Source: Nocardioides aromaticivorans
Lineage (GTDB): Bacteria > Actinomycetota > Actinomycetes > Propionibacteriales > Nocardioidaceae
Assembly (NCBI RefSeq): GCF_013408525.1
Contig: NZ_JACBZM010000001.1
Coordinates: 3,658,001-3,722,000, forward strand
Direction of reading: 5' to 3'
DNA length: 64,000 nucleotides
Both the position numbers and the translations under genes were made by a program. A model generated the notes under the pieces. It worked only from the letters and a program-made list of their open reading frames with translations, made no database searches and was not told where the DNA came from. Positions 1 to 8,615 of this stretch are shown here, one piece after another (the stretch's first letter is position 1; each line of letters opens with the position of its first letter).

Positions 1-794
1 GCCGCCAGCATCTCCACGCCGGTCACCTCCGGCTCCTCGATGATGAGCCCGTTGAACTCCTCGTCCTCCCACAGGTCGTGGGCGACCTCGCGGAGCACCC
101 GCTGCACGCGGGCCAGGTCCTCGCCGTACCCGACGCCGACGTCGACGACCGCCCGGGACCAGTTCTGGCTCTTGTTGCCGACCCGGAGGATCTCGCCGTT
201 GGGGACGTACCAGACCGTCCCGTTGATGTCGCGCAGCCGCGTCATCCGCAGGGTCACGGCCTCGACCGTGCCGTTGGCCTCGCCCACGTCGACGACGTCG
301 CCGACGCCGTACTGGTCCTCGATGAACACGAAGATCCCGGCGAGGAAGTCCTTGACGAGCGACTGGGCGCCGAAGCCGAGCGCGATGCCGATGATGCCGG
401 CGCTCGCGATGATCGGCGCGATGTCGACGCCGAGCTCGCTGAGCACCATCGTGCCGATGACCGCTGCCACGACGAAGGTGATGATGCTCTTCAGCAGCCC
501 GGCCATGGTCGCCGCGCGCTGCTTGCGCCGTGCGGCGACCGAGGTCTCGACCCGCTCGGGCAGCACGCCCTTCTCCGCGCGACTCGCGATCCGGTCGACG
601 ACGCGGTGCAGGAGCCAGCGGATGACCAACCCCAGCAGGACCAGCCCGATCACCGCCAGCGGCTTGCCGATCAGCACGTCGGACCACTCCGCGAGGCGGC
701 GGTTGCCGGTGACGTCCCACGTCAGGTCGCACACCTGCTCGCCGTCGGCGCAGGGGTTGACCGCGTCGGTTGCCGTGAGGAGGAGTGAAAGCAT
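1..794 (-). CDS. MscS-family mechanosensitive channel, 3' end outside window
   Basis: A small-conductance mechanosensitive channel relieves osmotic down-shock by opening an inner-membrane pore under tension. Reading the minus strand from the ATG at 794 gives 264 codons without a stop, running off the window edge. An N-terminal membrane segment (about residues 40-60) precedes a second one (about 100-120). Next comes the glycine/alanine-rich pore helix with IIGIALGFGAQSLVKDFLAG, the MscS hallmark. A beta domain with the typical GDVVDVGEANGTVE and YVPNGEILRVGNKSQNW motifs follows. The family is certain from these motifs. The C-terminal cytoplasmic part is missing because of the window boundary, so total length and any extra domain are unknown. 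AAGACT ends 6 nt before the ATG and could be a weak -10. Confidence 0.93.
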   Translation of the reverse strand, partial: MLSLLLTATDAVNPCADGEQVCDLTWDVTGNRRLAEWSDVLIGKPLAVIGLVLLGLVIRWLLHRVVDRIASRAEKGVLPERVETSVAARRKQRAATMAGLLKSIITFVVAAVIGTMVLSELGVDIAPIIASAGIIGIALGFGAQSLVKDFLAGIFVFIEDQYGVGDVVDVGEANGTVEAVTLRMTRLRDINGTVWYVPNGEILRVGNKSQNWSRAVVDVGVGYGEDLARVQRVLREVAHDLWEDEEFNGLIIEEPEVTGVEMLA

Positions 795-864
795 CCCGAC
801 AGTCTTCCAAATGAGTCGTGACCGGTTGGCGGCCACCACCTGCCCCGGCGGGGCCGGGTGCCGA

Positions 865-870
865 TATCCT
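865..870 (+). promoter_or_regulatory. -10-like hexamer TATCCT, leaderless promoter candidate
   Basis: TATCCT ends 6 nt before the GTG at 877. This is the -10 to start-codon distance expected of a leaderless actinobacterial transcript, and it supports that start. Confidence 0.5.
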
Positions 871-876
871 CCTCCC

Positions 877-1245
877 GTGACCAGCACTGTTGTACGACGC
901 CTCCTCGCCCTGTGCTCCCTCGTCGGCGTGAGCGCGCTGCTCGTCGTGGCCGGCGCGAGTGCGGCCTCCGCCGACACCCCCGAGCCCCGTCCGGGCAGCT
1001 GGGAGCCGAAGCCGGACATCGACGTCCTCCACGCGTGGCTGGTCCTGGCCGGCATCCCGCTGCTGGTGTTCGTCGTCATCACGCTGCTCTTCGTCGCGCC
1101 GGCGCTCGCCCGCGGCGCCGACCTCAGCCCCAACGCGCTGGAGCCCGAGAACCAGTGGCTCGGCGGCCCGCGCAAGGCGGCCGGCGAGCTGGCGGCGCCG
1201 GACTCCGAGGACTCGAAGGCCGGCGGCGCCGGCGGCAGCTGGTAG
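877..1245 (+). CDS. Small membrane protein with signal peptide, function unknown
   Basis: A 122-residue protein of no recognised family. It begins VTSTVVRRLLALCSLVGV, a basic N-terminus followed by a hydrophobic stretch ending in ASAASA, which resembles a cleavable signal peptide. After a short Pro/Asp-rich linker there is one strong membrane segment at about residues 58-82 (WLVLAGIPLLVFVVITLLFV). A cytoplasmic-looking acidic and Gly/Ala-rich tail follows. The GTG start at 877 is chosen because the frame upstream lacks coding character and a -10-like hexamer sits 6 nt before it. The next gene begins 9 nt downstream, so the two may be co-transcribed. A type I membrane topology is inferred only. 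Confidence 0.7.
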   Translation: MTSTVVRRLLALCSLVGVSALLVVAGASAASADTPEPRPGSWEPKPDIDVLHAWLVLAGIPLLVFVVITLLFVAPALARGADLSPNALEPENQWLGGPRKAAGELAAPDSEDSKAGGAGGSW

Positions 1246-1254
1246 TCCGCGGCC

Positions 1255-1614
1255 ATGAGCACCACGGCACTGAACGCGACCGAGCGCGCCGCGCTCGACG
1301 TCACCATCCGCAACGCCGAGCAGGCCTGCCGGGCGGAGATCTCGGTCTTCGTCGGTGCTGCCAGCGGCGACCCGCGCGACTTCGCGACCAGCCTGCACAA
1401 CACGCTCGTGCTCCCGGCGCGCAGCGTGCTCGTGATGGTCGACCCCGACCGCCGGCTGGTCGAGATCGTGACCGGCGGCCACGTCCGCGAGCGGCTCACC
1501 GACGACGAGGCGCAGCAGGCCGTCGCCGCGATGACCGAGCGCTTCGCCGAGGGTGACCTCGCGGGCGGCCTCAACCGCGGCATCGAGCTCCTGGGTGAGC
1601 TCGCCAAGGACTGA
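1255..1614 (+). CDS. DUF5130 (TPM-like) protein
   Basis: A 119-residue protein resembling the DUF5130 family, which is related to the TPM fold and conserved in actinobacteria next to pepN (M. tuberculosis Rv2468c beside Rv2467 is the comparison I have in mind). Family-like features are the N-terminal IRNAEQACRAEISVFVG strand/helix, the central VLVMVDPDRRLVEIVTGGHV block, and the C-terminal LNRGIELLGEL helix. It has no signal peptide or membrane segment. The biochemical role of the family is not established. It lies 9 nt after the small membrane protein and is convergent with pepN across a strong hairpin, so the first two genes probably form a short operon. Confidence 0.8.
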   Translation: MSTTALNATERAALDVTIRNAEQACRAEISVFVGAASGDPRDFATSLHNTLVLPARSVLVMVDPDRRLVEIVTGGHVRERLTDDEAQQAVAAMTERFAEGDLAGGLNRGIELLGELAKD

Positions 1615-1632
1615 GCCCGCCACCACGACGCG

Positions 1633-1668
1633 CAACGGCCCGGCACCCCGAGGGGCGCCGGGCCGTTG
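1633..1668. terminator. Bidirectional hairpin between DUF5130 gene and pepN
   Basis: A perfect 12-bp stem (CAACGGCCCGGC paired with GCCGGGCCGTTG) encloses a second small CCCC/GGGG pairing. It lies between the convergent stop codons at 1614 and 1684. There is no obvious T-run, as is common in high-GC actinobacteria. Confidence 0.75.
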
Positions 1669-1683
1669 CCGTGTCCGGGGGCG

Positions 1684-4269
1684 CTACGAGGCGTCGAACG
1701 CCTGGGCGGCGAGCGCGCGGGCCACGTCGGCCCGGCCCTCGCGCACGTAGCGCACCGCGCCCGGGTTGACCGCGTCGGCGTTGGCGGCGAGCCACGCGTC
1801 GACGGCCTCGAGCGTCTCCGGGGTGGCGATCAGGCGCGGGAAGATGAACTCCAGCGCGACCGACGCCTTGTGCGCGCCCAGCCGCTCCCAGGTGCCGGCG
1901 ACGTCGGCGAGGTAGGTCGCGACGTACGGGGCGAGCACCTCCTCCTGGCCGGCCTGCCAGAAGGAGAGGACGACGCTGCGCTGCGTCTCGTTCGGCGTCG
2001 CCGGGTCGAGCACGGCCTGCTGCCACGCCCGCTCCTTCGCGGCGGCGGTGGGCATCGCGGCGCGGGCGGCGGCGGACTTCTCCTGGCCGGAGATGGTGTT
2101 GTCGCCCGCGAGCTCGGCGTCGATCCGGGCGTCGTCGGCGCGACCGACCCGGGCGAGCGCGGTGAGCAGGCCCCAGCGCAGGTCCTGGTCGATCGCCAGG
2201 CCCTCGAGGACGAGCGTGCCGTCGAGCATGCCCTCCAGCTCGGCGATCGCCTCCTCGCTGCGCGCGGCGGCGGCGTAGGCCCGCGCGAACGTCAGCTGGT
2301 GGTCGGTGCCCGGCTCGGCTGCCTCGAGGAGGGCGCGCAGGCCCTTCTCCCAGCGGTCGGCCAGCTGGGCACGCGTGGCCGGGGCCGCGTAGAGCGTGAC
2401 CGCCTGGGCGGCGTACACGGGGATCCGGCTGACGCCCCACGCGTCGGTCTCGCTGCCGATGTTGCCGAGCACCAGCTCGACGTAGTCGGTCGCGGAGAGC
2501 TCGGCGTCGCGGGTCATGTCCCAGGCGGCGCTCCACACCAGCGCGCGGGCGAGCGAGTCGTCCAGGTCCGAGAGCCGGGCGATCGCCGTGGCGCGGGAGT
2601 GCTCGTCGAGGCGGATCTTCGCGAAGGCGAGGTCCTGGTCGTTGAGCAGGAGGAGCTCGGGCTGGGCCTTGCCGACCAGCTCGGGCAGCTCGGTGCGGGC
2701 GCCCTCGACGTCGACCTCGACGTAGTCGGTGCGCACGAGGCGGCCCTCGACGGTGTTGTAGAAGCCGATGCCGACCCGGTGGCGGCGCAGGGTCGGGTGC
2801 TCCTCGGGCGCGACCTGGTCGATCGCGAAGGTGGCGTAGGTGCCCTGCGCGGTGAGCTCGAAGGCGGGGGAGAGGGTGTTCGTGCCCGCGGTCTGCAGCC
2901 ACTCCTGCGCCCAGCCGGTGAGCTCGCGACCGGAGGCCTTCTCGAGCGCGGTGAGCAGGTCGGAGAACTCGGTGTTCGCGAACTCGTGGTCGTGGAAGTA
3001 CTGCTTGAGCCCGGCGAGGAACGGGTCCAGCCCGACCCACGCGACCAGCTGCTTGAGCACCGCCGCCCCCTTGGCGTAGGTGATCATGTCGAAGTTGACC
3101 TCGACCGCGTGCAGGTCGACGTTGTCGGCCGCGATCGGGTGCGTCGACGGCAGCGAGTCCGCGCGGTAGCCGGTCTGCTTGCGGGCGTTGGTGAAGCCCG
3201 TCCAGGCGTCCGTGTACGACGTCGCGAGGGCCTCGGCGTGGTAGCAGGCCCATTCGGCGAACGACTCGTTGAGCCACAGGTCGTCCCACCACTTCATGGT
3301 GACGAGGTCGCCGAACCACATGTGCGCCATCTCGTGCAGGATCACCGAGCAGCGGAACTCGTAGAACGAGCGGGGCTGGCGGGAGCGGGGGAGGTACTCG
3401 TCGCGCAGGGTCACGCAGCCGGCGTTCTCCATCGCGCCCATGTTGTACTCCGGCACGTAGAGCTGGTCGTACTTGCCGAACGGGTAGGGGTAGCCGAAGG
3501 CGTCCTCGAAGAACTCGAAGCCCTGCTTGGTGAGGGTGACGATCTCCTCGCGGTCGCGCTCGAGGTACTCCTTGAGCGACTGGCGCGAGTAGTGGCCGAG
3601 CGGGATCGTGCCGTACTTGCCCTCGTAGACGTCCTGGACCTCGTAGTAGTCACCTGCGACGACGGCGGTGATGTAGGTCGACATCGGCTTGGTGGCGGGG
3701 AAGTTCCAGACCGCGAGCGGCTCGCCCTGCGCATTGCTCGCGCCGGTGGCGACGGGCTCCGGGGTCGTCGCGTTGGAGACGACCTTCCAGTGGGCGGGGG
3801 CGGTCACGTTGAACGTGAAGGGCGCCTTCAGGTCGGGCTGCTCGAACGTGGTGTAGACGCGTCGGGCGTCGGGGACCTCGAACTGCGAGTAGAGGTAGAC
3901 CTTGCCGTCGGCCGGGTCGACGAAGTGGTGCAGGCCCTCGCCCGTGTGGGAGTAGGTGCAGTCGGCCTTCACGACCAGCACGTTGTCGGCCTGCAGGTCG
4001 GGCAGCGCGATCCGGCTGTCGGCGTACGACGTCGCGGGGTCCAGCGCCACGCCGTTGAGCGTGATCTCGTGCACCGTCGCGTCGACCAGGTCGGCGAAGG
4101 TGCTGGCGCCGGGCTGGCGGCAGGTGAAGGTCAGGGTCGTGGTGGACCCGAAGGTCTCGACGCCGTCGCGGGTCGCGTCGCTGAGGTCGAGGTCGATGAC
4201 GTAGGAGGCCACGTCGACGAGCGCGGCGCGGGTGGCCGCCTCGTCGCGGGTGAGGTTGGTGCCGGGCAT
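1684..4269 (-). CDS. pepN: Aminopeptidase N (M1 zinc metallopeptidase)
   Basis: Cytoplasmic M1-family aminopeptidase removing N-terminal residues from peptides, 861 residues, the usual length for actinobacterial PepN. The exopeptidase motif GAMENAG lies near residue 277. The zinc site HEMAH is at about 312-316, with the third ligand Glu in NESFAEW near 335. The C-terminal ERAP1-like helical domain follows. The upstream ATG at 4278 is rejected because GAGG abuts it directly, whereas the ATG at 4269 (MPGTNLTRDE, the family's usual N-terminus) has GAGG at a usable distance. GAGGAT, 7 nt before that ATG, could alternatively be a -10. A palindrome TTGTCAGACAA lies 28 nt upstream of the start. The neighbouring DUF5130 and nitroreductase-type genes match conserved actinobacterial order. 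Confidence 0.96.
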   Translation of the reverse strand: MPGTNLTRDEAATRAALVDVASYVIDLDLSDATRDGVETFGSTTTLTFTCRQPGASTFADLVDATVHEITLNGVALDPATSYADSRIALPDLQADNVLVVKADCTYSHTGEGLHHFVDPADGKVYLYSQFEVPDARRVYTTFEQPDLKAPFTFNVTAPAHWKVVSNATTPEPVATGASNAQGEPLAVWNFPATKPMSTYITAVVAGDYYEVQDVYEGKYGTIPLGHYSRQSLKEYLERDREEIVTLTKQGFEFFEDAFGYPYPFGKYDQLYVPEYNMGAMENAGCVTLRDEYLPRSRQPRSFYEFRCSVILHEMAHMWFGDLVTMKWWDDLWLNESFAEWACYHAEALATSYTDAWTGFTNARKQTGYRADSLPSTHPIAADNVDLHAVEVNFDMITYAKGAAVLKQLVAWVGLDPFLAGLKQYFHDHEFANTEFSDLLTALEKASGRELTGWAQEWLQTAGTNTLSPAFELTAQGTYATFAIDQVAPEEHPTLRRHRVGIGFYNTVEGRLVRTDYVEVDVEGARTELPELVGKAQPELLLLNDQDLAFAKIRLDEHSRATAIARLSDLDDSLARALVWSAAWDMTRDAELSATDYVELVLGNIGSETDAWGVSRIPVYAAQAVTLYAAPATRAQLADRWEKGLRALLEAAEPGTDHQLTFARAYAAAARSEEAIAELEGMLDGTLVLEGLAIDQDLRWGLLTALARVGRADDARIDAELAGDNTISGQEKSAAARAAMPTAAAKERAWQQAVLDPATPNETQRSVVLSFWQAGQEEVLAPYVATYLADVAGTWERLGAHKASVALEFIFPRLIATPETLEAVDAWLAANADAVNPGAVRYVREGRADVARALAAQAFDAS

Positions 4270-4295
4270 GGCAGTCATCCTCGCATCCGCCCCAC

Positions 4296-4308
4296 ATTGT
4301 CAGACAAC
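4296..4308. promoter_or_regulatory. Palindrome ATTGTCAGACAAC upstream of pepN
   Basis: The core TTGTCAGACAA is a perfect inverted repeat around one base. It fits the general T-N-G-T-N3-A-C-N-A pattern known for FadR-type GntR regulators. The same 13 bases occur in inverse orientation at 50982-50994 upstream of the PHP gene. Regulator and function are inferred. Confidence 0.35.
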
Positions 4309-4422
4309 TGACGGTGGCCTCGGCAGTGCGGCGGCGAATCACAACGGTGTAACTTCCAAAAGTCAACGCGACACGCCAGTGATTCGTGGGTTTTTCGGGG
4401 TTTTTGTTGCGTTCTGAGGCAG

Positions 4423-6078
4423 ATGTGTCCGATGGTGTTCGACATGCGCAACCGTGGCCCGGTCCTGCGCTGGGGGACGTCCGTCGCCGCCAGCGCCCTG
4501 TTCGCGACCCTCCTGGTGGCCGTCGGCATCACCGTCAGGGACGAGACACCGGTCTCACCATCGGCAGGTGTCACCGACCTCTGCAGCGGTTGGAGCGGAT
4601 GCAACAGCGCCGGCTACTCCGACGCGGGCTACGGCGCGGTCAGCGGGCGGATGTACTGGAACATGTACTCCGGGCACAACTGCACCAACTACGTGGCCTA
4701 CCGGATGATCAAGGCCGGCATGTCCGCCACGCGCCCGTGGGTCGGCGGCGGCAACGCCAGCGAGTGGGGCCTGTACATGCGCGACATCACCGACCAGGTG
4801 CCCTCGGTCGGCTCGGTCGCCTGGTGGGGCCGCTACGACAACGGCAGCGGCTCGGCGGGCCACGTCGGGTACGTCGAGAAGGTCGTCTCCTCCAGCGAGA
4901 TCATCATCTCGATGGACAGCTGGGGAGGCACCTTCCACTGGCGCCGGATCACCAAGGACAGCGGCCGCTGGCCGACCGGCTTCATCCACTTCGTGGACAA
5001 GAAGCTGACCCCGACCGTCACGCCGAAGGTCACCGGCACGCCCAAGGTCGGCGAGGCGCTGCGCCTCGACCCCGGCACCTGGACGCCGTCCGCGAAGCGC
5101 ACCATGCAGTGGCTGGCCGACGGCGTCGCGATCCCGGGCCAGACCGGCGGCGGCCTGCAGCTGACGCCCGCGCTGGTCGGCAAGAACATCTCCGTCCGGG
5201 TCAAGGCGACCCGGTCCGGCTACGACCCGGTCACGGTGACCACGAAGGCGACGGCCGACGTCGCCCCCGGCACCTTCGAGACCGGTGAGCAGCCGGTGAT
5301 CAGCGGCGAGGCGTTCGTCGACGGCGTGCTCACCGCGACCGCGGGCGGCTGGGACCCGGACGACCCCGCGATCGAGTGGCGCTGGTACGCCGACGGCGTC
5401 CGGATCCGCGGCAACGGCGGCTCGACGCTCGCCCTCAAGCCGGAGCACGACGGCGCGATGATCAAGGTCGTCGCCGTGGCCCGCAAGGACGGCTACACCA
5501 CGGCGACCGCGCCCGCGGCGGCCCAGGTCGGACCCGTGCTCGCCGGCAAGATCACGGTCGCGAAGCCGCTGGCCATCACCGGGACCAACCGGGTCGGCTA
5601 CCAGCTCAACGCCGTGCCGGGCACCTACGAGCCCGCGGACGTGACCGCGGCGTACCAGTGGCTGCGCGACGGCGTCCCGATCCCCGGCGCCACCCGGTCG
5701 CGCTACGTGCAGACCGTCGCCGACGTCGGCGCCACGATCTCGGTCCAGGCCACGCTGACGCGGCCGCGCTACGTCCCGCTCGCCGTCGACGCGGTCACCG
5801 CGCGGACCCAGGCGGTCCCGACCCTCAAGGTGGCCACGAGCGGCGGGCGCGGCAAGGCCAATGTCGCGGTCCGGGTCACGGCTCCCGGCGTCGCGCCCGT
5901 CGCCGGCTGGGTCGAGGTCACCATCGGCCGGCACGTGCGCAAGGCACAGCTCGTCGACGGACTGGTCCGCGTGACCATCGACGACCTGGCCGTCGGCTCG
6001 AAGAACGTCAAGGTCTACTTCCGCGGCAGCAGCAGCGTGGTCGCCAAGCGTGCCACCGCCACCGTGGTCGTGAAGTAG
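4423..6078 (+). CDS. Secreted CHAP-domain amidase with C-terminal Ig-like repeats
   Basis: Probable exported peptidoglycan amidase/endopeptidase of 551 residues. A basic N-terminus and hydrophobic segment (about 15-36) act as signal peptide or anchor. The CHAP domain spans roughly residues 55-192, with the nucleophile Cys87 in HNCTNYVAYR and the catalytic His147 in GHVGYVEKV. Three to four beta-sandwich repeats of about 85 residues follow, each with a GTW/GTY turn, a QWL-DGV-IPG block and a later strand (for example QWLADGVAIPGQT and QWLRDGVPIPGAT). These resemble bacterial Ig-like adhesion repeats. The GAGG ribosome site is only 3 nt from the first ATG, so the in-frame ATGs at 4432 or 4444 may be used. 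The hydrolase class is clear; bond specificity is not. Confidence 0.85.
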   Translation: MCPMVFDMRNRGPVLRWGTSVAASALFATLLVAVGITVRDETPVSPSAGVTDLCSGWSGCNSAGYSDAGYGAVSGRMYWNMYSGHNCTNYVAYRMIKAGMSATRPWVGGGNASEWGLYMRDITDQVPSVGSVAWWGRYDNGSGSAGHVGYVEKVVSSSEIIISMDSWGGTFHWRRITKDSGRWPTGFIHFVDKKLTPTVTPKVTGTPKVGEALRLDPGTWTPSAKRTMQWLADGVAIPGQTGGGLQLTPALVGKNISVRVKATRSGYDPVTVTTKATADVAPGTFETGEQPVISGEAFVDGVLTATAGGWDPDDPAIEWRWYADGVRIRGNGGSTLALKPEHDGAMIKVVAVARKDGYTTATAPAAAQVGPVLAGKITVAKPLAITGTNRVGYQLNAVPGTYEPADVTAAYQWLRDGVPIPGATRSRYVQTVADVGATISVQATLTRPRYVPLAVDAVTARTQAVPTLKVATSGGRGKANVAVRVTAPGVAPVAGWVEVTIGRHVRKAQLVDGLVRVTIDDLAVGSKNVKVYFRGSSSVVAKRATATVVVK

Positions 6079-6099
6079 CCGTCGTGGGGTGAGGGGAAA

Positions 6100-6140
6100 C
6101 TCCGCAGCGGCGCCGGGAACAACCCGGCGCCGCTGGGGAG
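6100..6140 (+). terminator. Strong hairpin after the CHAP gene
   Basis: Arms CAGCGGCGCCGGG (6105-6117) and CCCGGCGCCGCTG (6123-6135) pair perfectly around a 5-nt loop. They extend through CTCC/GGAG after one mismatch. The hairpin lies 22 nt after the stop codon and just before the next start codon. Confidence 0.75.
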
Positions 6141-6151
6141 TTGAACCAGTC

Positions 6152-6778
6152 ATGAGCACCCCCAACCGAGCAGACCTCTGGTTCGACCCGCTGTGTCCCT
6201 TCGCCTGGATCACCTCGCGCTGGCTGCTGGAGGCGGCTCAGGTGCGGAAGTTCGACATCCAGTGGCATGTCATGTCGTTGGCCTACCTCAACAAGGACCG
6301 CGACATCCCGGACGAGTACCGCGCGATGCTCGCCCCCGCCTGGGGCCCGGTGCGGGTGCTGCTCGCTGCGCAGCAGCAGTACGGCGACAAGGTCCTCCGC
6401 CCGATGTACGACGCCTTCGGCCAGCGGATCCACCTCGAGGGCCGCAAGCTGCACGAGCAGCCCGACGGCGGGCTCGCGCTGATCGCCGAGGTGCTCGAGG
6501 AGACCGGCCTCGACGCCTCCCTGATCGAGGCGGCCACCGACGCGTCGTACGACGAGGCCGTGGCGCGCTCCCACCACGAGGGCATGGACGCCGTCGGCGA
6601 CGACGTCGGCACGCCCACGATCCACGTCAACGGCACCGCCTTCTTCGGCCCGGTGCTCTCGAAGATCCCGCGCGGCGAGGACGCCGGCCGGCTCTGGGAC
6701 GGCACCGTGGCCGTCGCGTCGTTCCCGTACTTCTACGAGCTCAAGCGCTCCCGCACCGGGGACCTCGACTTCTCCTGA
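6152..6778 (+). CDS. DsbA-fold mycothiol-dependent nitroreductase-type protein (Rv2466c family)
   Basis: A 208-residue thioredoxin-fold protein of the DsbA/2-hydroxychromene isomerase type, most similar to the mycothiol-dependent nitroreductase Rv2466c family. The N-terminal [15 protein letters not shown] motif holds the active-site Cys15. The helical insertion and the cis-Pro-like [16 protein letters not shown] strand fit the fold. Rv2466c is known to use a CPWC motif; here the second cysteine is replaced by Ala18, so only a monothiol mechanism with mycothiol would be possible. The ATG at 6152 is chosen because the upstream frame is a hairpin. The pepN neighbourhood matches M. tuberculosis. 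The physiological substrate is unknown; electrophile or oxidative-stress defence is inferred. Confidence 0.82.
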   Translation: MSTPNRADLWFDPLCPFAWITSRWLLEAAQVRKFDIQWHVMSLAYLNKDRDIPDEYRAMLAPAWGPVRVLLAAQQQYGDKVLRPMYDAFGQRIHLEGRKLHEQPDGGLALIAEVLEETGLDASLIEAATDASYDEAVARSHHEGMDAVGDDVGTPTIHVNGTAFFGPVLSKIPRGEDAGRLWDGTVAVASFPYFYELKRSRTGDLDFS

Positions 6779-6811
6779 GGACGCCGTTCGGCGGCGGAGG
6801 GGACCGGTCAA

Positions 6812-6817
6812 TAGGAT
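6812..6817 (+). promoter_or_regulatory. -10-like TAGGAT before metG
   Basis: TAGGAT ends 7 nt before the metG ATG at 6825, with no Shine-Dalgarno between them. Leaderless initiation is likely. Confidence 0.5.
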
Positions 6818-6824
6818 CCTCCCC

Positions 6825-8615
6825 ATGACGCATGTCCTCTCCGCCGTCGCCTGGCCGTACGCCAACGGCCCGCGCCACATCGGCCACGTGGCCGGTTTCG
6901 GTGTGCCCTCCGACGTCTTCAGTCGGTACCAGCGGATGGCGGGCAGCGACGTCCTCATGGTCTCGGGCTCCGACGAGCACGGCACCCCCATCCTGATCGC
7001 CGCCGACGAGGCGGGGATGACCCCGCAGGAGCTGGCCGACAAGAACCACCGGCTCATCGTCGAGGACCTCGTCGGGCTGGGCGTCAGCTACGACCTCTAC
7101 ACCCGCACCACGACCCGCAACCACCACGCGGTCGTGCAGGAGCTCTTCCTCGGTGTCTACGAGAACGGCTACTTCGTCGAGCAGACGACCTATGGCGCCA
7201 TCTCGCCGTCGACGGGCCGCACGCTGCCCGACCGCTACATCGAGGGCACCTGCCCGATCTGCGGGTACGACGGCGCCCGGGGCGACCAGTGCGACAACTG
7301 CGGCAACCAGCTCGACCCCCACGACCTCATCAACCCGCGCTCGAAGATCAACGGCGAGACGCCGGAGTTCATCGAGACCCAGCACTTCTTCCTCGACCTG
7401 CCGGCGCTCGCCGACGCGCTGACCGAGTGGCTCGACGGCCGCGAGGCGACCGGGCTGTGGCGCCCCAACGTCATCCGCTTCTCGAAGAACATCCTCGAGG
7501 AGATCCGCCCGCGGGCGATGACCCGCGACATCGACTGGGGCATCGCGGTCCCGCTGGACGGGTGGCGGGAGAACCCGACGAAGAAGCTCTACGTCTGGTT
7601 CGACGCGGTCATCGGCTACCTCTCGGCCTCGATCGAGTGGGCGCGCCGCTCCGGCAACCCGGACGCGTGGCGCGACTGGTGGAACGACCCCGAGGCCCTG
7701 TCCTACTACTTCATGGGCAAGGACAACATCACCTTCCACTCGCAGATCTGGCCGGCCGAGCTGCTCGCCTACGCCGGCAAGGGCGACAAGGGCGGCCAGC
7801 CCCGCGAGTACGGCGTGCTCAACCTGCCGACCGAGGTCGTCTCCAGCGAGTTCCTGACGATGGAGGGCAGGAAGTTCTCCTCGTCGAAGAAGGTCGTCAT
7901 CTACGTGCGCGACCTGCTCGCGCGCTACCAGCCGGACGCCTTCCGCTACTTCGTCGCCGCTGCCGGCCCCGAGAACCAGGACTCCGACTTCACCTGGGCG
8001 GAGTTCGTCCGTCGTACCAACGACGAGCTGGTCGCCGGCTGGGGCAACCTGGTCAACCGCACGGCCAACCTGATCGCCAAGAACTTCGGCGAGATCCCGG
8101 CCGCCGGTGCGCTGACCCCCGAGGACCAGGCGGTCCTCGACGCGACCGAGGCCGCCTTCGGCACGGTGGGCGACCTGATCGGCCGGCACCGCCAGAAGCA
8201 GGCGATCGGCGAGGCGATGCGCGCGGTCGCGGAGGTCAACAAGTACGTCTCCGACACCGAGCCGTGGAAGATCAAGGAGGACCCCGAGCGCCTCGGCACG
8301 GTCCTGCACGTGATGGCCCAGTGCGTCGCCGACCTCAACCTCCTGCTCAGCCCGTTCCTGCCGTTCTCGGCCAACGAGGTCGACAAGGTCTTCGGTGGCG
8401 CCGGCACGATCGCGCCGATGCCGCGGATCGAGGAGGTCGCCGACCTCGACGACCCGGAGCGGTCGTACCCGATCATCACCGGCGAGTACGCCGAGGTGCC
8501 CGCGTGGCAGCGGCACCCGGTCGAGGTCGGGCGGCCGGTCGCGAAGCCGACGCCGATCTTCACCAAGCTCGACACGGCGATCGTCGACGAGGAGCTGGCC
8601 CGGCTGGAGGGCTGA
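6825..8615 (+). CDS. metG: Methionyl-tRNA synthetase
   Basis: Class I aminoacyl-tRNA synthetase charging tRNA-Met with methionine in the cytoplasm, essential for translation. 596 residues. The nucleotide-binding HIGH motif lies at residues 18-21 (PRHIGH). The connective-peptide zinc knuckle carries four cysteines (CPICGYDG then CDNCGNQ, about residues 144-163). The KMSKS-equivalent loop reads KFSSS (GRKFSSSKK), a variant known in MetRS. The anticodon-binding helical domain follows. There is no C-terminal tRNA-binding EMAP-like extension. The ATG is preceded by a -10-like TAGGAT instead of a ribosome site. Its stop codon overlaps the next gene's ATG by one base, implying translational coupling. 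Confidence 0.97.
   Translation: MTHVLSAVAWPYANGPRHIGHVAGFGVPSDVFSRYQRMAGSDVLMVSGSDEHGTPILIAADEAGMTPQELADKNHRLIVEDLVGLGVSYDLYTRTTTRNHHAVVQELFLGVYENGYFVEQTTYGAISPSTGRTLPDRYIEGTCPICGYDGARGDQCDNCGNQLDPHDLINPRSKINGETPEFIETQHFFLDLPALADALTEWLDGREATGLWRPNVIRFSKNILEEIRPRAMTRDIDWGIAVPLDGWRENPTKKLYVWFDAVIGYLSASIEWARRSGNPDAWRDWWNDPEALSYYFMGKDNITFHSQIWPAELLAYAGKGDKGGQPREYGVLNLPTEVVSSEFLTMEGRKFSSSKKVVIYVRDLLARYQPDAFRYFVAAAGPENQDSDFTWAEFVRRTNDELVAGWGNLVNRTANLIAKNFGEIPAAGALTPEDQAVLDATEAAFGTVGDLIGRHRQKQAIGEAMRAVAEVNKYVSDTEPWKIKEDPERLGTVLHVMAQCVADLNLLLSPFLPFSANEVDKVFGGAGTIAPMPRIEEVADLDDPERSYPIITGEYAEVPAWQRHPVEVGRPVAKPTPIFTKLDTAIVDEELARLEG

Noticed and set aside
1666..4311. Long open frame on the plus strand opposite pepN
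   Set aside because: It is a mirror of pepN codon periodicity in GC-rich DNA; the translation is Arg/Gly/Val/Leu-rich with no family motifs, whereas the minus strand encodes a complete M1 peptidase.
7860..7890. Loss of the KMSKS motif in MetRS as a sign of a defective gene
   Set aside because: KFSSS is an accepted variant in MetRS and all other motifs, including the zinc cysteines, are intact.
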